Source: Bacteroidales bacterium
GTDB taxonomy: Bacteria; Bacteroidota; Bacteroidia; Bacteroidales; UBA932
Length of the DNA: 64,000 bases
Assembly: GCA_017415715.1 (NCBI GenBank)
Contig: JAFQFD010000027.1
Location: forward strand, 62,001-126,000
Direction of reading: 5' to 3'
Part shown: piece after piece, positions 34,818 to 42,767 of the stretch
How positions within the stretch are numbered: the stretch's first letter is position 1
How the letters are laid out: each line of letters opens with the position of its first letter
Made by a program: the position numbers and the translations under genes
Notes under the pieces: generated by a model
The model's database searches: none
Seen by the model: only the letters and a program-made list of their open reading frames with translations
Told to the model about the DNA's origin: nothing

Positions 34818-36605
34818 ATGATTATGGGACGTGAAATCAAATTCTCTCTGGTATACAGGGACATGTGGCAGTCGTCAGGCAGATATGTGCCGACTGTCGA
34901 TCAGTTGAAACAAGTGGCTCCGGCCATCATAGACATGGGATGCTTCGACCGTGTCGAGACCAATGGCGGTGCATTTGAGCAGGTCAACCTCCTCTTCGGA
35001 GAAAATCCCAACAAGGCCGTCCGCGAATGGACTGCGCCATTCCATGCTGCCGGCATACAGACCCATATGCTCGAGCGTGGGCTTAACGCCCTCAGAATGA
35101 ACCCCGTACCTGCAGACATACGTGAACTCATGTATAAGGTCAAGAAGGCTCAGGGCACAGACATCTCCCGTTCATTCTGCGGCCTCAATGACCACCGCAA
35201 CCTCCGCCTCAGTGTCGAATACGCCAAGAAAGGCGGCATGATATCGCAGGTGGCCCTCTCGATCACCAACTCTCCTGTCCACACCGTTGAATACTACATG
35301 GGCGTAGTGGACAAGGTCGTCGAATACGGTTGCGACGAGATCTGCCTCAAGGACATGGCAGGCGTCGGCAGACCGACTTTCCTTGGCGAGCTCACACGCC
35401 AGATCAAGAAGAAATACCCTCACATAGCGGTGCAGTACCATGGCCACTGCGGTCCCGGCTTCTCTCCGGCCTCGATGCTCGAAGTCGCCCGCGCCGGTGC
35501 AGATTACCTTGACGTGGCGGTAGAGCCTCTCTCATGGGGCAAGGTGCATCCGGATGTGATCACCATCCGCGAGATGCTCAAGGCTGACGGTTTCACAGTC
35601 AAGGACCTCAACATGAACGCATACATGGAGGTCAGGGCACTGACACAGAAGTTCATTGACGACTTTCTCGGCTACTGGATCGATCCAAACAACTCGCACA
35701 TGAGCTCGCTCCTGGTCGGCTGCGGCCTCCCGGGCGGCATGATGGGCTCGATGATGGCCGACCTCAAGGGCTTCCACGGCGCGATCAACGCTTCGCTCCG
35801 TGCCCAGGGCAAGGCCGAGCTCAGCCTCGACCAGCTGATGGTCATGCTTTTCCAGGAAGTGGAATACGTATGGCCTCGCCTGGGATATCCTCCGCTCGTG
35901 ACCCCGTTCAGCCAGTATGTCAAGAACACGGCGCTGATGAACCTCATGAACATTCTCAAGGGCCAGCCTCGCTGGACAACCATAGACAAGGACACCTGGA
36001 ACATGATCCTCGGCAAGATGGGAACCCTCCCGGGCCCTCTCGCACCGGAGATCGTGGAGCTCGCAAGGCAGAAGGGGCTCGAGTTCTACACAGGCAACCC
36101 ACAGGACGCCTTCCCGAACGAACTCGACAGGTTCCGCGCTATGATGAAGGAAGAGGGATGGGATGTCGGACAGGACGAAGAAGAGCTCTTCGAGTTTGCC
36201 ATGCACGAGAGACAGTATCGTGACTATAAGAGCGGCGTGGCGAAGGAACGCTTCCGCGCAGACCTCGAGGCGGCGAAGGCCAAGGCCGGCGCGCCGATAG
36301 TGATCGAGCGCCCGGTGGTCGAGATGCCGAAGTACGACATCGACGAGATCGTGAAGAAATATCCGAATGCAGTCCCTGTCCAGGCCCCAGTAAAGGGCCA
36401 GCTCATGTGGCAGTATGATGTGGAGGATGCCTCTACAGCACCGGTGGCGGGAACCGAAGTCAAGGCCGGCGAGCCTATGAGCTACGTCCAGACCTACTAT
36501 GGATTCGAAGAGGTCATACCGGCTGTTTCTGGACGCATAGTGGCGGTATGCTGCCGCCAGGGCGACATGGTTGCCAAGGGAGAGATCCTGGCATTTGTCC
36601 AATAA
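34818..36605 (+). CDS. OadA/PycB-like carboxyltransferase with biotin domain lacking the lysine
   Basis: This 595-aa protein resembles the oxaloacetate decarboxylase alpha / pyruvate carboxylase B subunit. The carboxyltransferase barrel has its metal and lysine positions: YRDMWQ (13-18), CLKDMAG, and HGH in YHGHCGPG. The PYC_OADA conserved region and a C-terminal biotinyl-like fold follow. In that fold the AMKM motif is replaced by TYYG (559-562), so the residue equivalent to the biotinylated Lys is Tyr561 (codon TAT at 36498). The flanking pattern (GTEVKAGE..., AVSGRIVAV..., GDMVAKGEILAFVQ) still fits a biotinyl domain. It may act with a separate biotin carrier or do another reaction (inference). 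The start is 34818 or 34824. It is a single gene with its own promoter. Confidence 0.85.
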   Translation: MIMGREIKFSLVYRDMWQSSGRYVPTVDQLKQVAPAIIDMGCFDRVETNGGAFEQVNLLFGENPNKAVREWTAPFHAAGIQTHMLERGLNALRMNPVPADIRELMYKVKKAQGTDISRSFCGLNDHRNLRLSVEYAKKGGMISQVALSITNSPVHTVEYYMGVVDKVVEYGCDEICLKDMAGVGRPTFLGELTRQIKKKYPHIAVQYHGHCGPGFSPASMLEVARAGADYLDVAVEPLSWGKVHPDVITIREMLKADGFTVKDLNMNAYMEVRALTQKFIDDFLGYWIDPNNSHMSSLLVGCGLPGGMMGSMMADLKGFHGAINASLRAQGKAELSLDQLMVMLFQEVEYVWPRLGYPPLVTPFSQYVKNTALMNLMNILKGQPRWTTIDKDTWNMILGKMGTLPGPLAPEIVELARQKGLEFYTGNPQDAFPNELDRFRAMMKEEGWDVGQDEEELFEFAMHERQYRDYKSGVAKERFRADLEAAKAKAGAPIVIERPVVEMPKYDIDEIVKKYPNAVPVQAPVKGQLMWQYDVEDASTAPVAGTEVKAGEPMSYVQTYYGFEEVIPAVSGRIVAVCCRQGDMVAKGEILAFVQ

Positions 36606-36645
36606 CAAATTACGCGAGACAAAAAGTCAAAATATTTCTTGTTTA

Positions 36646-36702
36646 AATGCTTCATTCGCAGTACCTTTGCAGTTTATATGCAAAGAATGCAAATGAAGCA
36701 TT
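36646..36702 (+). promoter_or_regulatory. Promoter embedded in nested inverted repeats
   Basis: A -7 box TACCTTTG lies at 36662-36669. It is enclosed by perfect 11-bp arms AATGCTTCATT/AATGAAGCATT (36646-36656, 36692-36702). A perfect 7-bp inner pair CTTTGCA/TGCAAAG (36665-36671, 36679-36685) overlaps the box. The arrangement fits an operator or a DNA/RNA hairpin controlling the downstream peptide-surface protein unit; which one is unknown. Confidence 0.55.
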
Positions 36703-36768
36703 CTTGCATTGTGGGTGAACCTGTGTGAATCAACAGAAGAAAAAAGATATAAGCAAATACAAACTATT

Positions 36769-36924
36769 ATGAACACTAACAACAAAAACAACGTCTGGGC
36801 CGTAGAAACCTACGAAACCCCGACAATCACAACGCTCAACATCCAGAGCGAAGGTGTGCTGTGTGGCAGCTATGACACGCCTGGTTCTGGCTATGACAAT
36901 GAGAATGATCTCGGTGAAATCTAA
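36769..36924 (+). CDS. Small 51-aa peptide with EGVLC motif, unknown function
   Basis: The peptide has no signal sequence or membrane segment. It begins with an Asn/Lys-rich head, then YETPTITTLNIQSEGVLCGS (15-34, single Cys32), then a Gly/Tyr/Asp/Glu-rich acidic tail ending DLGEI. A leader-plus-core look, a single Cys and a short acidic tail resemble peptide precursors, but no modification enzyme is encoded nearby, so I do not call it a RiPP. I believe similar peptides with P-x-I...EGVLC occur in Bacteroidales, without known role. The ATG at 36769 is preferred over a longer reading from 36709 that begins in the promoter leader. The large surface protein gene starts 15 bp after its stop. Confidence 0.7.
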   Translation: MNTNNKNNVWAVETYETPTITTLNIQSEGVLCGSYDTPGSGYDNENDLGEI

Positions 36925-36939
36925 GAACTGTTGCAGAGT

Positions 36940-39831
36940 ATGAAAAGAATCATTTCAAATGTAATGCTCGTTGCAGCAGCTGCAACCGCATTTTTCTCTT
37001 GCCAGAAGCAGGAGATTATTGCTCCGGAGACAGAGCAGGAAGTAATGTTGACTTTCGCATCTGAGAAGCCGGCTTTCGATGATGAGACTAAGACTGAGTG
37101 GACTGGTGAGACTATTCAGTGGTCTAAGGGAGATAAGATATCTGTTGCTTATACCGTAGGCGGAAATTGGCAGAATGCTTCTGGTGATGCAACAGGAAAT
37201 GCAAAACTTTATAAGTCAGATGCGCTTACGGAGGCATCTCTATCAGCTAAATTCAATGTTTCCACATCTTTTACTGGCGCAACTTCCGGAGTGCATGTTT
37301 TTTATGGTGTATACCCTGCTCCGTCTAGTACGGATTTTCCTGAGTCTCCAGTTGCGAATCTTACAGTTGCTCCATCTCAGACACCTAAGGCTGATTCTTT
37401 TGATCCAAATGGTGATTTGATGATAGGTGTTTCCAATGAGTATGGTTCGCGTCCAGGTGAGGACGAAACTATTTCTCTCAAGTGGGAGCGTCTTGTAGCA
37501 CACGCTGTAATTTCACTTAAGAATATCAACGGTTTGACAGCCGATGAGAAAATAGAGAATATTACATTGACTGCTCAGGATGATGCTAACCTTGTAGGAC
37601 AGCAGAAAGTCAACTTGATTACAAAGGAAGTTGTTAAAGATAATGCTGCAGCTAATGTTCTCAAGTTGGGTGCAAGCAATCTTACTGTGAATGAGGGTGT
37701 TCTTTCTTTTTGGGCTTGTGTCCTTCCTGAAACCATAACTTCACTTACTGTTGTTGTTGAAACAGATAAGGCAACTTATACTCGAGAGATAACAGGCATT
37801 TCAAAGACTTTCAAACAGAACGCTCGCAATACGCTTGCTATTAAGATGGACGAAGCTGTTCGAGAGGAGAAAGTTGTCGCAAGTGATGAGGTTGTTGATG
37901 TTCTCAATAGAGCATTAACTGAAGTTGAAGGCACAAGCTATGCTAGCTGGAATGGTAAGACATCTATTTCAGATGCCGTATATGCGGGACAGTCTGCAGG
38001 TGGAAACGAATCGATTCAGTTGCGTTCTAATAATAGCAACTCAGGTATTGTGACGACAACATCTGGTGGATTTGCAAAGAAGGTGACTGTTATATGGAAT
38101 TCTAACACGTCTAACGGTAGAACATTAAATGTCTACGGATCCAATACAGCATATACTGACCCTACAGAATTGTATGATAACACTACTAGTGGAACTAAAC
38201 TTGGAACAATAGTTTGTGGAACATCAACGGAACTTGTTATTGACGGAGACTATGAGTACATCGGTCTGAGATCAAACTCAGGTGCTATGTATATTTCAGA
38301 GATTCAGATAACTTGGTCTACTGGTCCTGTAACTCCTGATACAACTCCTTCAATTACTGTAGAAGAGACTTTGGAGCTTACATATGCAGAGTCAGAAGGT
38401 ACTATAAATGTAACTTATAAGAATCTGGAGGCACTTGAAGCTGCAGCATATTCTGACGCAGAGTGCACAGCAGACTGTGATTGGCTCATAGCTTCATGGG
38501 AGAATGACGCAGTATCGTATTTGGCAGCGGCAAATGAAGGCGATGAGAGAACAGCATATATCCAGATTTATGCGCTTGATGCTGAAGCAAATGTGTTTAC
38601 TAAGGTCATCACAGTAACTCAGGAGGGCAAACCTACGGTTGATACAACTCTTGATGGTGATTACTGGATTTATGAGCCAAATGCTCAGAAGGTTATGGCT
38701 CCTATAGGTGAGACAGAAACTTCTGCAAGGCCTGGGAATGGCATAGCTACTGTTACTGATGGGAATGTTGCTACTTTTGCAGTGAATAACTTTAAGTTTG
38801 CGTATGATGCAGATATGCAGGCCTATACAATTAAAGATAGTTACGGCAGATACCTATATTCAGGATACTATAATGGAAACGTAAGCGCATTTATGTATGC
38901 TTCTGCAACTCTTCCAGAAGGTTCGAGCGGGTACTGGAGCGCTACTCGAAATTCTGATGGTACATATGTACTCCTTAATAAGGATACCAACTATGAACTT
39001 GCGTATGACGCTAGTTATTCGAACTGGAGTCTTTATGCTTCAGGTCATAATAAGGCATATCCAACTCTTGTAAAGGCTGATAATCCACTTCTTGTTGAGC
39101 TTGCTTCAATTGCTGTTTTAGGTCAGACATCATCGTACGTGATCAATGATACATTTGAGTTTGATGGTGTGGTGACTGCTACATATAATGACGGTACGAC
39201 AAAGACGGTAGCTCCTACTTCTGTGTCTTCACCAGATATGACAAAAGCTGGAAATCCTGAGGTGACTGTTACTTATATCGAGGGTGCTATTACCAAAACA
39301 ACTACATATACAATTTTTGTGGTAGATCCTAATGCCGGTGACGACCTGGGTATACCTTCAGCCACAGCATGCTATACATTGGATACAACAAATTCTGCTA
39401 ATACAGGAAGCAATAACAGTTATACAGGAAATTGCGATGTTACTTGCAACGGTATAATATGGAATGTAACCGGTAATGCGACAATGAACCCATGGCGTGT
39501 AGGTGGTAAGTCTTTGACAAATGTGGATAGGAATGTATATACAAAGACAGCTTATCCTACAGCACTATCTAAGATCGAATTTGTGTCTGGTACGATGAAT
39601 GTGTCTTCATGGAATTCATTGAAGCTTCAGTATTCAATAAACTCAGATTTTAGTGACGCCGTTACAATTACAGCGTCTTCAGTTGGTGCAAGTCAAACGA
39701 TTTCCTTTGCTCCAGAAGGTGGTTTCCCTGCAAATTGTTACTTTAGATTTGTTTTGAACGTTACCGTATCAGGGTCATCAAATAAATATATTCAGGTTAA
39801 TCAGATTAAGTTCTACGGCTACGAAAACTGA
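36940..39831 (+). CDS. Fimbrillin-like multidomain surface lipoprotein
   Basis: This 963-aa protein has a lipoprotein signal with Cys21 (FFSCQKQ). An N-terminal Mfa/fimbrillin-like region covers about 30-305. A beta-rich domain follows at about 322-465 (SNTSNGRTLNVYGSN...), then a BACON-like domain (470-565), a ricin/lectin-like stretch with YGRYLYSGY (about 570-715), an Ig-like domain (721-800), and a C-terminal copy of the first beta-rich domain type (810-963). The gene is AT-richer than its surroundings. Its TGA (39829-39831) is followed in the same frame by a Gly/Ser linker and a nuclease domain, so it was probably longer. The start is ATG 36940; a TTG at 36931 is in frame. Confidence 0.8.
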   Translation: MKRIISNVMLVAAAATAFFSCQKQEIIAPETEQEVMLTFASEKPAFDDETKTEWTGETIQWSKGDKISVAYTVGGNWQNASGDATGNAKLYKSDALTEASLSAKFNVSTSFTGATSGVHVFYGVYPAPSSTDFPESPVANLTVAPSQTPKADSFDPNGDLMIGVSNEYGSRPGEDETISLKWERLVAHAVISLKNINGLTADEKIENITLTAQDDANLVGQQKVNLITKEVVKDNAAANVLKLGASNLTVNEGVLSFWACVLPETITSLTVVVETDKATYTREITGISKTFKQNARNTLAIKMDEAVREEKVVASDEVVDVLNRALTEVEGTSYASWNGKTSISDAVYAGQSAGGNESIQLRSNNSNSGIVTTTSGGFAKKVTVIWNSNTSNGRTLNVYGSNTAYTDPTELYDNTTSGTKLGTIVCGTSTELVIDGDYEYIGLRSNSGAMYISEIQITWSTGPVTPDTTPSITVEETLELTYAESEGTINVTYKNLEALEAAAYSDAECTADCDWLIASWENDAVSYLAAANEGDERTAYIQIYALDAEANVFTKVITVTQEGKPTVDTTLDGDYWIYEPNAQKVMAPIGETETSARPGNGIATVTDGNVATFAVNNFKFAYDADMQAYTIKDSYGRYLYSGYYNGNVSAFMYASATLPEGSSGYWSATRNSDGTYVLLNKDTNYELAYDASYSNWSLYASGHNKAYPTLVKADNPLLVELASIAVLGQTSSYVINDTFEFDGVVTATYNDGTTKTVAPTSVSSPDMTKAGNPEVTVTYIEGAITKTTTYTIFVVDPNAGDDLGIPSATACYTLDTTNSANTGSNNSYTGNCDVTCNGIIWNVTGNATMNPWRVGGKSLTNVDRNVYTKTAYPTALSKIEFVSGTMNVSSWNSLKLQYSINSDFSDAVTITASSVGASQTISFAPEGGFPANCYFRFVLNVTVSGSSNKYIQVNQIKFYGYEN

Positions 39832-40701
39832 TCCCAATCCGGCGGAGGCGTCGGGGGTGATGAGCCTACGGAAGGAGGAGGGTCCACTGGGGACAGTGGA
39901 TCTTCCGGTTCCGGAAACTCAGAGCCGGTTGTAAATCAAACCTGGCTTGAGTTGCCGGGGACGGTTAGCAACAGCAGTTACCTGGTGAATACATATTATG
40001 ATGGTGCAGAGAGCGATGCTAACCGAAACTATACTCATTGTTACGATGAGTCGACATATACGTCGCTTTGGACTGCCTATCATCTGAATTCTTCCCATAT
40101 GGGAAGCCTTTCACGTCCGGGAAGTTGGAGCTATAGTCCGGACATTCCGGAGTCACTTCAAGTTAATCTGAAGAGTAGCAGTTACAATGATAACTATTCT
40201 CGCGGCCATCTGATTCCTAATGCTTCACGCAACGGAATTAGGAATATGCAGCTTCAGACTTTCTATGTGACTAACTCCGTTCCTCAAATACAGGATAAGT
40301 TCAACGGAAGTATCTGGAACAGTCTTGAACAGGAGCTGCAGACCATTGCATATTCAGAGGAGATATACATCGTCACCGGTGTGTGTTTCAACAAAGCAGG
40401 TGAGAGCGAGACTGTCAAGTATACGACGGCTAAGGATGATACGAAGAGCATTCCGGTTCCAAACTACTTCTATAAGGTAGTGCTGAAGGTTGAGAAGTCC
40501 GTAAGCGGAATCGACTCAGCGAGTGCAATCGGTTTCTGGTTCGAGCATAAGGAGTATTCGACCAGTACGTATACTAACTACGCCGTGTCAGTCGATCAGA
40601 TCGAGGAGTGGACAGGGATGGATTTCTTTGTGAATCTGCCGGATGATGTTGAGACAGATGCAGAGGCAAACATAAGCTGGTCAACATTCCAGTACTTTTA
40701 A
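39832..40701 (+). CDS. DNA/RNA non-specific endonuclease domain continuing in frame after a TGA
   Basis: The frame of the upstream surface protein stays open for 289 codons after its TGA. First comes a flexible Gly/Ser/Glu linker (QSGGGVGGDEP, GSTGDSGSSGSGN). Then comes a NUC-type betabeta-alpha-metal nuclease with the active-site segment YSRGHLIPNASRN and the downstream QTFYVTNSVPQ...W..LE block. There is no signal peptide and no credible ATG at its 5' end; the first possible starts are a TTG at 39952 and a Met deep in the domain. It is therefore best read as the C-terminal part of one secreted nuclease interrupted by TGA, through nonsense mutation, stop readthrough or sequence error. Confidence 0.8.
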   Translation, partial: SQSGGGVGGDEPTEGGGSTGDSGSSGSGNSEPVVNQTWLELPGTVSNSSYLVNTYYDGAESDANRNYTHCYDESTYTSLWTAYHLNSSHMGSLSRPGSWSYSPDIPESLQVNLKSSSYNDNYSRGHLIPNASRNGIRNMQLQTFYVTNSVPQIQDKFNGSIWNSLEQELQTIAYSEEIYIVTGVCFNKAGESETVKYTTAKDDTKSIPVPNYFYKVVLKVEKSVSGIDSASAIGFWFEHKEYSTSTYTNYAVSVDQIEEWTGMDFFVNLPDDVETDAEANISWSTFQYF

Positions 40702-40706
40702 TAAAA

Positions 40707-40746
40707 CATCGTCGCAGAAGAATCGGCTGATTTTTCTGCGACGATG
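40707..40746 (+). terminator. Hairpin after the nuclease
   Basis: Perfect 13-bp arms CATCGTCGCAGAA/TTCTGCGACGATG enclose a 14-nt loop. No T-run follows on the plus strand, so termination is likely but not classical. Confidence 0.5.
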
Positions 40747-40789
40747 GTGATTGGGTGACTCAAACACCGACACCTTGGCGCGTGCGGTG

Positions 40790-40951
40790 TTATTTGTACT
40801 TCTCGAAGTGCTCCTTGCCGACGCCGCATGCAGGGCAGGTCCAGTCTTCAGGGATGTCCTCGAAAGCGGTGCCGGGGGCTATGCCGGATTCCGGGTCACC
40901 TTCTGCGGGATCGTAGATGTAGCCGCAGATTATGCAAACATACTTATCCAT
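40790..40951 (-). CDS. Rubredoxin
   Basis: This 53-aa protein on the minus strand starts [19 protein letters not shown] and carries both iron-binding pairs, Cys6/Cys9 (CIIC) and Cys39/Cys42 (CPAC), with the family's GIAPGT and EDIPEDW. It is a small one-iron electron carrier of anaerobes, often feeding oxygen- or peroxide-detoxifying enzymes. It is monocistronic, between the nuclease hairpin and a palindromic terminator. Confidence 0.95.
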   Translation of the reverse strand: MDKYVCIICGYIYDPAEGDPESGIAPGTAFEDIPEDWTCPACGVGKEHFEKYK

Positions 40952-40991
40952 AACTTAATGAGTTTTGGCTATGCTTCCCAATTCCCGTACC

Positions 40992-41025
40992 AAAAAAGTC
41001 ATGTTGGATCCAACATGACTTTTTT
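40992..41025. terminator. Perfect 34-bp palindrome (terminator-like)
   Basis: AAAAAAGTCATGTTGG is followed directly by its exact reverse complement, centred on GGATCC, with no loop bases. A/T tails suit termination on both strands, for instance of the minus-strand Rpn transcript. A related hairpin lies at 41103-41124. Confidence 0.7.
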
Positions 41026-41304
41026 AGTCTCAACCCCCTGTCATTCGCTTTGCTCATGACATCCCCCTTTCAGGGGGAATTTCGGCCCTGCCCGGGCCGG
41101 TCGTCATGTTGTTGCCAACATGACTCCTATCTAATCACCGCCATTGTCTTAGGTGTGGCGCCTCATTCCGCGAAGCGCATCTCAGAGCCCTGGTGTGGGC
41201 TTCGCGGGCGGTTATGCTCGCTTTTCGATTGTTTTTCTGCAGCGACGCCCACTAAATGCCTCTGTGATAGGCTTCGCAGTGGGTTGATAGTCTTGCTGAA
41301 GTCG
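41026..41304. repeat. Gene-free repeat patch A
   Basis: This stretch holds CCCCCTTTCAGGGGG (41063-41077), CGGCCC/GGGCCG (about 41083-41100), the hairpin GTCATGTTG-TTGC-CAACATGAC (41103-41124), and two 36-bp palindromic units at 41170-41205 and 41242-41277. The units start exactly 72 bp apart. An 82-bp segment (41168-41249) recurs at 42525-42606 with three mismatches. No coding is supported. Confidence 0.75.
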
Positions 41305-42288
41305 TTACTGCAGCTCTTTTACTTCATCTGCTGCAAGGCCTGTGAACTGAGCTGTCTGCTCGACAGTCATTCCGGCAGCCAGCATCTTCCTGGCAATCTC
41401 AACCTGCGCCTCGGCATGCCCTTCAGCCAACCCTTCAGCCCGCCCTCTGGCGAGTCCTTTTTCGAGTCCTCGCTTCTCGGCTTCTTCCTGCGCCGTGTGG
41501 ATTATGTTGTCGTAGTCGCCCATGTTCTCTAATGAATTATAGTATTGCTTCATCTCGTCGGGTGTAAAATTACCAATTTCCGCCAGCAAAAACAAGCGCT
41601 CGAAGAGCGGTTCGGAAAATTCCGGCGGAATTTCCGTCATCCTGTGCATGTTCTTCAGCAGGTAAATCCATTTCTCAAACGCGGTCTCCAGCTCCGAGAT
41701 GCGCTTCTTGAAGCGCCCCAGTTCAAGGAAGACAAATCTGATGGCGTCAGTCATCTGCTCGTGAACGACATCCTCCAGCAGCCTGTATGACGAATGGAAC
41801 TTTTCCTTGGGCCATTCCTCCGAATGCCGGAACTGGAAGTCAAGCAGGGCTACCACTATGACCGGCTTAAGGTTGTAGTCCCAGTTGAACTTCTCAGTCG
41901 CTACGCCCTTCAGCCTTTCCTTTTCGTAGCGGTCCCGGGCCTCTCTTCCCTGTGCGTTGATCGGATAGGTGGTGTAGTACAGCGCCCTTTCCCTGAAATA
42001 CTTCTGGTATCCCTTCTGCATCTCGATGATGAAGGTCTTCCCGTCGCTGCATGTGCAGGAGATGTCGAATATCACCTTCCTGTCCTCCTCCGTCAGTCCC
42101 TGGTGCTCTGTGGGAATGAAACTGACATCCGCGATGTCAACATCCTCCAGCACCATGTTCAGGAACCATATCAGCACATCCTTGTTCGCCTCGCTGCCGA
42201 ACATCCTCTTGAACATGAAGTCACAGAGCAGGTTGGCATACTCCCTGCTTTGACTTCCCGTCCTCTTCTCTACGAATCTTTCGCTCAT
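41305..42288 (-). CDS. Rpn family PD-(D/E)XK nuclease / putative transposase
   Basis: This 327-aa protein begins with YANLLCDFMFKRMFGSEANKDVL, the usual opening of PDDEXK_2/Rpn proteins. Its nuclease motif is FDISCTCSDGKTFIIEMQ (Asp75, Glu89, Gln91), the D...ExQ form. Family members promote RecA-independent recombination and cut DNA; many occur in high copy. The C-terminus is a charged repeat, (R/E)G(L/R)A(E/R)G, typical of the family. It is flanked by 82-bp direct repeats (41168-41249, 42525-42606). An internal Met near MHRMTEIPPEF could start a C-terminal product, as known for some Rpn genes (inference). Confidence 0.88.
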   Translation of the reverse strand: MSERFVEKRTGSQSREYANLLCDFMFKRMFGSEANKDVLIWFLNMVLEDVDIADVSFIPTEHQGLTEEDRKVIFDISCTCSDGKTFIIEMQKGYQKYFRERALYYTTYPINAQGREARDRYEKERLKGVATEKFNWDYNLKPVIVVALLDFQFRHSEEWPKEKFHSSYRLLEDVVHEQMTDAIRFVFLELGRFKKRISELETAFEKWIYLLKNMHRMTEIPPEFSEPLFERLFLLAEIGNFTPDEMKQYYNSLENMGDYDNIIHTAQEEAEKRGLEKGLARGRAEGLAEGHAEAQVEIARKMLAAGMTVEQTAQFTGLAADEVKELQ

Positions 42289-42438
42289 GTTGATTTATTT
42301 AAAAGTTTATATGCGCAAAGTTCGGGAGTATTTGCCACAGACTGTGTAAAATAAAGAAAAACCTTCGTTTACGAATTTTATAATTCCGGTCATTCGTCCC
42401 AAATAGGCGATTTTCGTCACATTTTTCTTTTTCTTATA

Positions 42439-42767
42439 ATTTTTACGCATCCCGGTCATGCATGAAGAACCTCTGGCGACTTTCATGTCGCTCCTCATCT
42501 CGGCTGTCGTGAGCCTTGCTCCATCCGCGAAGCGCATCTCAGAGCTCTGGTGTGGGCTTCGCGGGCGGTTATGCTCGCTTTTCGACTGTTTTTCTGCAGC
42601 GAAGCCTATGTCAACGCCTCCAGATGCGCTTCGCGGTGGGCCGGACCTGATTTACGGCAGTTATCTCGCAGCGAAGCCTATGTGCGCCCCTCCAGATGCG
42701 CTTCGCCCTATAGTGTTGAGTACCGTTTCTCAGCACCTCCAGCCATTCCCAGAGCCATCCCCCTCAC
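42439..42767. repeat. Palindromic unit array B: three 36-bp units every 72 bp
   Basis: Units lie at 42527-42562, 42599-42634 and 42671-42706. Each has arms GCGAAGC/GCTTCGC around exactly 22 bp, and the spacers are exactly 36 bp. The first unit is in the opposite orientation to the other two, judged by the interior ending AGATGC. Open frames across this region are incidental. Confidence 0.8.

Noticed and set aside
35532..36608. 358-codon minus-strand open frame
   Set aside because: It is an antisense shadow of the carboxyltransferase gene, which has complete family motifs.
39829..39831. Selenocysteine at the TGA between surface protein and nuclease
   Set aside because: No SECIS-like hairpin follows immediately (the next bases encode a Gly/Ser linker), the residue lies in a linker, and no selenocysteine machinery is in the window.
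40751..41059. 102-codon plus-strand open frame
   Set aside because: It is antisense to rubredoxin, whose minus-strand frame has both iron-binding Cys pairs.
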